Assembly (NCBI GenBank): GCA_000333855.2
Contig: CM007346.1
Location: 900,365 to 964,364, forward strand
Reading direction: 5' to 3'
Source: Endotrypanum monterogeii
Lineage: Eukaryota > Euglenozoa > Kinetoplastea > Trypanosomatida > Trypanosomatidae
DNA length: 64,000 nucleotides
Each line of letters begins with the position of its first letter. The stretch's first letter is position 1. The notes beneath the pieces are model-generated. The model did not search any database. It was not told the origin of the DNA and worked only from the letters and a program-made list of their open reading frames with translations. The position numbers and the translations under genes were made by a program. Positions 57,233 to 64,000 of this stretch are shown one piece after another.

Positions 57233-57664
57233 ATGAATGCATCACGTGAAGACCAGGCACCATGTGCGGTCCCCTCCAAACTGTGGCGTGAATGCCTGAA
57301 GCAGTACGACTACGGACCCGATAAGCCGAAGGGCGCCTGTGAAGAAAACCGTACAAGGTTCTACGCCTGCGTCAAGGACTGGACGGCGCGGACGCAGAGC
57401 AAGTCATACTCGTACACTCAATTTGAACTTCCCAAGTCATGTGGTCACGAGGCAGAGAAGCTCCATCAGTGCATGATGATGAACATGTTCGAGGTAAGCC
57501 ACTGCCAGCGAGAAATGGCAGTGCTGAAGAGGTGCGCGGCGCGCGCTGACCCGGAGGTGCGCAGGTACTTGCAAGATGACGACACCATTGCCGATCTCGA
57601 CAAGGATGTCGAGCAGGCGACTGGGTGGAGACGCCTGTGGTATAAGGCAATCGGAAAGCTGTAG
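57233..57664 (+). CDS. Double CHCH protein with four CX9C motifs, probably mitochondrial
   Basis: A 143-residue protein with eight cysteines arranged as four C-x9-C motifs: P-C...E-C and A-C...A-C in the first half, S-C...Q-C and H-C...R-C in the second. Linkers within the pairs are 14 and 10 residues. Each twin C-x9-C makes a CHCH helical hairpin held by two disulfides, normally formed in the mitochondrial intermembrane space, so the location is likely there. NDUFA8 of respiratory complex I has the same four-motif layout at similar size, so an NDUFA8-like subunit is the best guess; respiratory-chain assembly factors also use CHCH domains. There is no cleavable presequence, as expected for this import route. 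The C-terminus ends in a Trp-rich basic helix. A splice acceptor 10 bases upstream fixes this start. Confidence 0.75.
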   Translation: MNASREDQAPCAVPSKLWRECLKQYDYGPDKPKGACEENRTRFYACVKDWTARTQSKSYSYTQFELPKSCGHEAEKLHQCMMMNMFEVSHCQREMAVLKRCAARADPEVRRYLQDDDTIADLDKDVEQATGWRRLWYKAIGKL

Positions 57665-58672
57665 TGTCGTACTCAAAGCGGCAGAAACAGCAAGGCGGGT
57701 TGTGGAGGATTGTTTTTTTTTTTTTTTGTTAGGGGGGAAGGAGGTATAGTCTTGGGTTGTGTGCGGGTGTGGGAGTGTACCGTGGGGTGTCGGGTGGGAC
57801 GAGTGGAGAGGTATTCTCTGGCGTCTGTCATCTTTGTCTTCATCACACAGAGAAAAGAAGATCAACTAGAAAAGGCGGAGCATAGGTCGCCGTTGCTGCT
57901 CACCCTGCTGATGACTGTTCCTCTGGCGGGGAAACTGCTGTGCACCATTGACCACCACGACAGGTAAGCAGCGAACAGTCAACTTGCATGGGGTGGCTAT
58001 CTGGTCCCCCCTGATATACCTTCTTGTTCAGCTGCAGGGCTGAGGGAATGATATCACAGTCAATGGAGGGGACGAGAAGGGCATTATGTGTGATACATGT
58101 ATTGTAAATACTATGGTGTGCGGCTCATTCATTTTCTCTCGGTGTTTGATCTTTTTTTGGTCTTTCTTCCTCTCCTCCCCCTCCCTTCCTCTGATTGTTT
58201 CCGCGGTCTCCTGAATACATGGGAAATGCTCCTCGATGGATATCTCATCTTTTCTTCTCCCCCTTCCTTTCCTTCTTTTCTCTCACCCTTATCCGACGGC
58301 AATGCCGCCAACAATTCGAATATATAACATTGACAAGAAAGGGGCCTTGTGGCTGTACAGCGGCGTCTGGGTCGGCACGGGATCTCTGTTCCTCTGCTGA
58401 TATACGTTATCGAGTGCACACACACACACACATACAAAGAAATCCGCACATTTCACCACCGTAGATTTCCTCGAGTACTCCCCCACAGCTTATATCATCA
58501 ACTTCCTTTCCCCCCTTTCTACTCGAACAACAACAACAAAAAAAGCACTCTTAAAACGGTTTCTTTGTCTGGGCACTCGAGACGGTTGCGTCAAGAGATC
58601 TATAGTAGCCACTGAAAACAGTGGCGAGGCGCCGTCCGCGTGGCCACACCGCGCCTGCAATAGCTCAAGATT

Positions 58673-58704
<32 letters not shown>

Positions 58705-59022
58705 TTTTTATATTTCATATGTACTGCTTTTAGTCTGCTTTCATGTGGACGAGTCCTGCGATTCGGTCGGCTTGATTTTCTGTTCTTTTTTTGTGTGTGT
58801 GCGTGTGCATTTGTCCCGCTACTTTAGTGGAAGCAGATCTCTGCTGCTCTTTTCACGCCGTCTCGTCCTAGAGGAAACTCTTACTGTACTGACATACGCG
58901 TTGACCTTGTATTCCCTTCCGGCAACTCACCGCGGGAAAAAAAATAGACACGCACACACACACACACACACACGCACGTTCAGTGTTGCCGCTCTTCCGT
59001 GCAGTGGAACGTTTCGGTAGGG
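57665..59022 (+). other. Intergenic region, CX9C to FYVE-like kinase gene
   Basis: No gene seen. It has a T run near 57712-57727, pyrimidine-rich sequence at 58130-58290, (TA)n at 58681-58704 and (CA)n at 58953-58973 just before the next gene. Confidence 0.65.
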
Positions 59023-60480
59023 ATGGAGTCTAGTACGGGGGCTTGTGATCTTTTAACCCCCGGTGCGTCCTTGCAGGACGAGACCACCGTCTCTGTCTGC
59101 AGTAGCCGCACCTGCGGTCGAAGATTTAATCGTCTTTTCTGTCCCAAACACCACTGCCGATGGTGTGGCCGCGTGTACTGCGATGCCTGTGCGCCAAAGC
59201 GAAAGGTGCATAACAAGTGGCTCTTGCGCAGGTGTAACCGCTGCCGGCTGCCGATCATCTTCCGGCACGCTTGGAATGCGCGCACAGGAAAGATGGACTG
59301 TACCCCCTTCGAGTATATTATTTCCTATCTAACGCCGCGCAGCATCACGGCACTCCTACAGAGCTGCCATACGATGATGTCCGAGTTTCCTGTGGCCGGC
59401 TACCCCTTCTACGACTCAGTTCAGCAGCGCTTCCCCTCCTTTTATCCGGGGGCTCAGATTGGCCGCGGTGGTTTCGGAACCGTCTTCAAGTGCGAAGATC
59501 GCACCACGGCCGATCACAAGAGGGCCATTCTCAAGTGCATCAGCAAAGCCGCCAACACTACGTACACGCGGTGGATGGGAGCCATCGCAGAGCTTCGAAT
59601 CTTAGAGTCTGTCAATCATCCCAACGTGGCGCGTCTTCTTAGTGCGTTCCAGACCCGTGAGGATTTGGTGATCGTCATGGAGGCTGGCGATGGCGGCACG
59701 GCACATCGAGCAGCCGAGTGCGTGCGCGAGTACGGCCGTGCTGCTGAGGAGGCGTTCGCGGCAAATTTGATCGAAGGCGTCGCCGCGGGTCTTGACTATC
59801 TCTATCGAGAGAAGCGCATCATCCATCGAGACATCAAACTCGACAATATTGTGCTGTCGGCAGACTACAGCACCCCAATGATCATCGACTTCGGCTTTGC
59901 TGAGCACGTTGTAGACGATGAGGAAAAATCGTATCTCCTCGTGGGGACACGCAATTACGTCTCACCGGAGTCTGTCTCTGCGTTGCTGAACGGGAAGCAT
60001 TTCATGAAGGTGTCTGGGATCACGATGCACAAAGGGGACATCTTTAGTCTTGGCGTCGCTGCACACTACCTTCTCGCCGGCTACTGGCCATTTCGCAGCA
60101 AAAGTTATGAGAAGGCGCACGCGGAGATGCGGCGCGGTGTCATTTGCGCTGGTCCTCGCTGGGACGGCGTTTGCGACGAAGCGCGGGAGCTTGTACAGGC
60201 GCTCTTGTCGTTTGACCCGGAAAAGCGGCCTGACTATGCTGCTATCAAGGAGAACCCCTTCATCAAAGGCCGCACGGCGGGCGTGATGTCTATTCAGCGA
60301 AAGCGGAACGCACGGCTTCTCTTTGATGAGGCGAAGACCCATACTGAATGGGTAACGCTCGAGCCCTCGGACATGGGGACAGCGGTGGACGAGGACGCAA
60401 GCGAGGTGCTGCTCCCTCCACCCAATCCTCAGAGGTGGTACCATGCTTACCTGCCACGACTTTCCCGGCAACTCTTGTGA
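59023..60480 (+). CDS. FYVE-like zinc finger protein kinase
   Basis: A 485-residue protein. Residues about 22-82 form a FYVE-like zinc finger: K-H-H-C-R-W-C-G-R-V-Y-C-D-A-C and a closing C-N-R-C. The first knuckle is C-x4-C instead of C-x2-C and the W-x-x-D motif is missing, so PI3P binding is possible but uncertain. A complete Ser/Thr kinase domain covers about 150-420: G-R-G-G-F-G loop, Lys in A-I-L-K, H-R-D-I-K-L-D-N, D-F-G and S-P-E in place of A-P-E, followed by G-D-I-F-S-L-G-V. All catalytic residues are present, so it should be active. FYVE-type kinases would act at endosomes or other phosphoinositide-bearing membranes. The frame also starts at a GTG at 58999; ATG at 59023 is preferred. 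Overlapping frames on the other strand are shadows. Confidence 0.8.
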   Translation: MESSTGACDLLTPGASLQDETTVSVCSSRTCGRRFNRLFCPKHHCRWCGRVYCDACAPKRKVHNKWLLRRCNRCRLPIIFRHAWNARTGKMDCTPFEYIISYLTPRSITALLQSCHTMMSEFPVAGYPFYDSVQQRFPSFYPGAQIGRGGFGTVFKCEDRTTADHKRAILKCISKAANTTYTRWMGAIAELRILESVNHPNVARLLSAFQTREDLVIVMEAGDGGTAHRAAECVREYGRAAEEAFAANLIEGVAAGLDYLYREKRIIHRDIKLDNIVLSADYSTPMIIDFGFAEHVVDDEEKSYLLVGTRNYVSPESVSALLNGKHFMKVSGITMHKGDIFSLGVAAHYLLAGYWPFRSKSYEKAHAEMRRGVICAGPRWDGVCDEARELVQALLSFDPEKRPDYAAIKENPFIKGRTAGVMSIQRKRNARLLFDEAKTHTEWVTLEPSDMGTAVDEDASEVLLPPPNPQRWYHAYLPRLSRQLL

Positions 60481-60500
60481 GTTTTTTTCCCTTTCGCACG

Positions 60501-60503
<3 letters not shown>

Positions 60504-60535
<32 letters not shown>
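60504..60535. repeat. (TA)n microsatellite
   Basis: A 32-base uninterrupted AT run 24 bases after the FYVE-like kinase stop, thus in its 3' UTR. Confidence 0.9.
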
Positions 60536-60538
<3 letters not shown>

Positions 60539-60842
60539 ATACTATTTTTTTCCCTTCCTGCTGTTTTGTGTTGTATTTTCAAGTCGCCGCCACACGAAAT
60601 GTTTTTTTTTTTCTTCACATCGGTCGGGCCACCGTGTAACTGCTTTTTCTGTAGGAGACTTGTCAGGTGGAGTCGTTGTTCCGCTTTGTGTGGATGCAGT
60701 CGTATGTGCGTTTACGTGTTTAGATGTCGTGGACTATTTTGCACTACGAAAAAAAAAAGGGTGGAATGATTATTTTTTTCGTGTGTGTGTGTGAAATGGA
60801 ATAGGGACGTAGATGATATCAATTTTGTTGTCTGGTGGCCAA

Positions 60843-60861
60843 GGAGGGGGAGGGGGGAGGG
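60843..60861 (+). other. G-rich quadruplex-like motif after the FYVE-like kinase gene
   Basis: G runs of 2, 5, 6 and 3 are separated by single A bases, about 360 bases after the stop codon. Confidence 0.45.
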
Positions 60862-62043
60862 AATGACCGACTCAGGGGCGAGAAGATGTTTTTCTCTTGC
60901 TAATTGTATAGAGAAAAGTGTCGATGTGTAGGTGTGTAGGTGTGATGACTTTGCCATGGACACATTCCTTTTCTGGCTTGCTGGAAGCTCAACAGAGGAG
61001 ACTCACAGCGATGTCAGTTATCTCGCTTGAGCTACTCCTGCATCACTTTCTTTTGGGGTGTTTATACACACGCACACGCACATGCGAAACAGATCCCTTC
61101 CCCCCTCTCTTCGTTTCTCCCCCTCTCCTTCCCCACCCAGCTGTGTGTACTGCAAATGGGGTGTTCTGTGTCAAGAATAAAGCTGCCCACGTTCACCTGA
61201 ACCTAATCACCGGTGCATGGGCACCCATGTATAGTGGGCACTCATTCTCAGGTACATACCCTCTCGTGTGCTGCTCTGAGATTCTGTACGGTGACCTTTT
61301 CTCTTCTTATCTCTCATGCACAGTGCAGCACACAGACAGACGCCTCCACGCGCACATCAAAACACGCGCGTCTAGGAATTCGGAAGTGTCCATACAGAGT
61401 CTCACACGTTAGGCTCAATATGTATTAGATACGATTCCAGTGTGCACAAGTGCCTTTCCCGATCACAGTAAAGGTCAAATACACACACACACACATATAT
61501 ATACATATATATATATATATACAAGCATACATACGGACATATATCTATCCTTTGGTCTATTTATCTATGTATATAGGTAGATAAGCCAGCGCACACACTC
61601 GCACACTTACCTCTGCACCATATGCAGATGGGCCCCTCAACACAGTTGTTGAGCCGGCTGCCTTCTCCCCCCGTTTCTCTCACTCTCTTCGTCCGCTCGC
61701 TTTTTGCGTTGGTGGTATCACATCCATCCATCCCACGTCAACACATATGCAAACAAACACACATGCACATCCACACACACACACACACACATGTATAATA
61801 CATATCTATATATATATATTCAATTTTCTGAGTGAAGTTTCTTCCTTTCACCGCATTGGTCCGACTGACGGCTTCCCGTCTCCTCTAATATGAGAGTCGC
61901 AGTCTTTTTTATTAAGCGTATTCATCTTATCTTGTTGCATCCCTGCTCTGTTTGTGCACTCAATTCTCTCAGAAACTAACTTCCACGCCGAAACAGATCT
62001 GCCCCCTTTTTTTTTGTGTGTCTTTTGCGTATCGCCGACGCCC

Positions 62044-62045
62044 AG
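62044..62045 (+). promoter_or_regulatory. Candidate spliced-leader acceptor AG for the J-domain gene
   Basis: The C/T run at 61999-62018 is followed by T/G-rich sequence and then CCCAG, the first AG. The 143-base leader has no ATG before 62189. Confidence 0.45.
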
Positions 62046-62188
62046 ACGTCTCTCCCTGCGAGTTTTGTGCCAGCCTTCCCCGAACACTCGAGTAGTGCTG
62101 ACGTGGGCATCGGCATTTTATCCCGACTCCCAGACTACTTGATTACTGAGTTGCGGGGGGACGGGGCGCGGGCACGCACAAGCGCGAT

Positions 62189-63667
62189 ATGGCCGCCGTG
62201 CAACTCGCCAAGAATATCCTGGCTGCCGATGGGCAGCCGTTCACAACACTGTCGCTCGCCGAGGGACTTCCACCTGTGACGTCGGAGACATCGATACCAG
62301 AAGCGCGACGCAACTACATGCGTCTCGCTGGAGTCATTCATCCAGATCGCCTTCAGAGCAGCTTTGACAAAGCCACGGAGGCATTCCAGTGTCTCGTGCG
62401 TGCCTTCGAGTGCTTCGCAGATCCCAAGTTGCGCAAGCAAGCCGCTGCTGCCGCGAAAAAGCTGGGCAAGGCCAAGGATACTGCCTCTGAGACCGTCCGT
62501 GAGCGTTGCCGGAAGGCCACATCCTCGCGCTCGTCTCCAGCCTCGCCGACCTCGTCCAAGTCGGAGAAATCGAAGACGGCTGCGTCCAAGGCTCGTGTCA
62601 CGTCACCTTTGAAAAAGTCAAAGAAAACCGTCAAACGCAAGGCGGAGGAGAGTGAGCCGGAGCTTACCGATCGGGAGGGGGAAAGCGATTCTGAGGGTGG
62701 GGCGTCAGATGGCTCGGCAGCGGATGAGGAGGAGTGGGCCACCGCTTGGGCGGAGCCAGAGGTCTCGACGAACCGCACGCCAATCGGAAAGCCGCGGGTG
62801 GGTGGGGTCTATCAGCCTACCACGGTGGGGTGTCCCAAGTGCCGTTCTCTCTGGGAGTCAGATTCACGGCCACAGTATTCATTATTCATGGGCCATTGGG
62901 GTAAGAAGGTGCACTGTCAGCTGTGTCTCTTCCAATTCGGTTGTGCAACAGCGCTGCACGCCTGTCCACATTGCAGCGTGCCCTTTGAATATGATGTCTC
63001 CATGTATGATACGGTTCAAACTTGCCAGCGATGCAGGAAGCCGTTTGGGTTTCCCTACTACCCTGTCAGTCAGCACCTTATCGACCAGGTCGCGCTGGAA
63101 GAATGGCGAGAGCGCATGGATCGACAAAAGGCTAGTGAGCGAGAGGCCCGTGCGAAGGCGCGTCGCGGCGGCGCCAGCGACGAAGCGAGTGCTGCGGAGG
63201 AAGAGATGCAGCTTCTTATAGGCACGTGCATCATGGAAGAGAGGTGTCCTTTGTGCAACAAGCGTGTGAAGAGCAATCACCGTGCTCATGTGGGGGAGTG
63301 CAAAACTAAAACGAGAGAGGCGCCGTCCGCATCAACAGAAAAAAAAAACTCTCAGTCATCCAAGACCACCCCATCACCAAAGAGATCAGTAAAGACAACA
63401 GCGCCAAAAGTTGCCAAGACGGCGCCGGAGGCAACGACGCGAGCACCGACCTCAGGGGTTTCCAAGGCGGCCACCGCACCCTCAAGCCCACGCGCCCCGA
63501 GGCCGAAGTGCACCACCACAAAAGGCAAGAAGGCGACGGCGCCACCGAGGCGGAAGCGGCGACGCGACGACACCGATTCGTCAGATGGGGAAGACGTCTC
63601 TGACTCTGACGAAGACGAAACCAGCTCTGAGTCGTCATTCGACGACGACGACGACAGCGATGAGTGA
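62189..63667 (+). CDS. J-domain protein with multiple CxxC zinc knuckles
   Basis: A 492-residue protein. A J domain lies at about 30-85: the H-P-D tripeptide at 51-53 sits between two helices, so it should stimulate an Hsp70. Residues about 215-300 contain four C-x2-C pairs (C215/C218, C243/C246, then C-P-H-C and C-Q-R-C), forming one or two zinc ribbons; a C-P-L-C...H-x3-H...C motif near 350-370 is another zinc site. Linkers are rich in Lys, Ser, Glu and Pro, and the C-terminus ends in an Asp/Ser/Glu run after a basic K/R stretch, both typical of nuclear or nucleolar proteins. It is not a standard DnaJA or DnaJB, because the G/F region and the CxxCxGxG repeats are missing. The client is unknown. 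The start is the first ATG after the candidate acceptor. Confidence 0.75.
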   Translation: MAAVQLAKNILAADGQPFTTLSLAEGLPPVTSETSIPEARRNYMRLAGVIHPDRLQSSFDKATEAFQCLVRAFECFADPKLRKQAAAAAKKLGKAKDTASETVRERCRKATSSRSSPASPTSSKSEKSKTAASKARVTSPLKKSKKTVKRKAEESEPELTDREGESDSEGGASDGSAADEEEWATAWAEPEVSTNRTPIGKPRVGGVYQPTTVGCPKCRSLWESDSRPQYSLFMGHWGKKVHCQLCLFQFGCATALHACPHCSVPFEYDVSMYDTVQTCQRCRKPFGFPYYPVSQHLIDQVALEEWRERMDRQKASEREARAKARRGGASDEASAAEEEMQLLIGTCIMEERCPLCNKRVKSNHRAHVGECKTKTREAPSASTEKKNSQSSKTTPSPKRSVKTTAPKVAKTAPEATTRAPTSGVSKAATAPSSPRAPRPKCTTTKGKKATAPPRRKRRRDDTDSSDGEDVSDSDEDETSSESSFDDDDDSDE

Positions 63668-63739
63668 GACCTCGCCGGGTGGAGGACTGCAGAGGTGCAA
63701 CGCCTTCACTCAGATGGCGCTGTTGACGCACTTTCTCAG

Positions 63740-63772
<33 letters not shown>

Positions 63773-64000
63773 GTGTCTACAGTCTTCTATAACAACATAG
63801 AGTGCGTGTGGATTTGGTTTAAACGTATACACGACTGCCCACGTGAAGCTTATTGCTCACCATTTCTTTGCACTTGTGGTCCTTTCAGAGAGTGAGAAGG
63901 GGACAACCCCCGCATGGAGGGAAGGGGGGAGAGGGAGACACACCAGGCGCAGTACCCCACGTTGCGGTGAGGCCAGGGGTTTTCCCATCTTACCCCCCTA
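63668..64000 (+). other. Downstream flank of the J-domain gene
   Basis: No gene seen. (CA)n at 63741-63770 lies about 75 bases after the stop; the end is purine-rich and runs off the window. Confidence 0.7.

Larger units (their letters stand above)
60481..62188 (+). other. Intergenic region, FYVE-like kinase to J-domain gene
   Basis: No gene seen. It holds (TA)n at 60504-60535, the G-rich motif at 60843-60861, (CA)n/(TA)n at 61481-61521 and 61772-61819, and a pyrimidine tract before the next gene. Confidence 0.65.

Noticed and set aside
1..64000. tRNA genes, rRNA, CRISPR arrays, bacterial-style operators or terminators.
   Set aside because: No tRNA-like box A/box B pair, rRNA core or spaced direct repeats were found by reading, and bacterial features do not fit a eukaryotic array. 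Small snoRNA genes could be missed by eye.

Overview
This looks like a piece of a trypanosomatid nuclear chromosome, most likely Leishmania or a close relative. Every credible gene lies on the + strand in one polycistronic array. No introns are seen. Intergenic regions are long and pyrimidine-rich, with many (TA)n, (CA)n and (TG)n tracts, and several genes have a polypyrimidine tract followed by AG a short way upstream of the ATG, as expected for spliced-leader trans-splicing. A 29-base N run at 35152-35180 is an assembly gap. The species call is inference; no spliced-leader or kinetoplast sequence is present to confirm it.

Layout, left to right: (1) 28-4248, a HECT E3 ubiquitin ligase with RanBP2-type zinc fingers and a SPRY domain, probably 5' truncated by the window edge; (2) 5242-20526, a 5,094-residue protein made of about 33 divergent fibronectin-III-like units, most with a W-G-x-W-S motif; (3) 23316-26078, the replication factor MCM10; (4) 26686-27366, a PXMP4/PMP24-type peroxisomal (glycosomal) membrane protein; (5) 28319-29647, an unrecognised partly coiled-coil protein; (6) 30976-32895, a MATH-like protein with two BTB domains; (7) 36943-40659, a large protein with a kinase fold lacking key catalytic residues; (8) 41438-42103, a small RRM protein; (9) 42940-44268, an unrecognised one-pass membrane protein; (10) 45176-45580, a small Cys-rich zinc protein; (11) 46269-46949, phosphatidylinositol synthase; (12) 49329-53834, a 1,501-residue coiled-coil protein; (13) 57233-57664, a mitochondrial-type protein with four CX9C motifs; (14) 59023-60480, an active-looking kinase with a FYVE-like zinc finger; (15) 62189-63667, a J-domain protein with several zinc knuckles.

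The genes do not form a pathway, which is normal for trypanosomatid arrays. Two belong to ubiquitin-ligase families (HECT, MATH/BTB) and two touch phosphoinositide biology (PI synthase, FYVE-like kinase), but their proximity is not evidence of joint function. Several longer reading frames begin at GTG or TTG; I moved those starts to the first in-frame ATG, which in two cases (45176, 57233) is supported by a splice acceptor that lies downstream of the non-ATG start.

The most notable item is the giant FN3 protein. Most units combine a conserved Arg in the presumed F strand with a following WGxWS-like motif, the same arrangement as the Trp-Arg ladder of animal cytokine receptors, yet no signal peptide or membrane segment is visible. 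Second is the pseudokinase at 36943-40659. Intergenic regions hold several strong G-quadruplex motifs, a perfect CA/TG hairpin, and higher-complexity islands that may be decayed retroposons.
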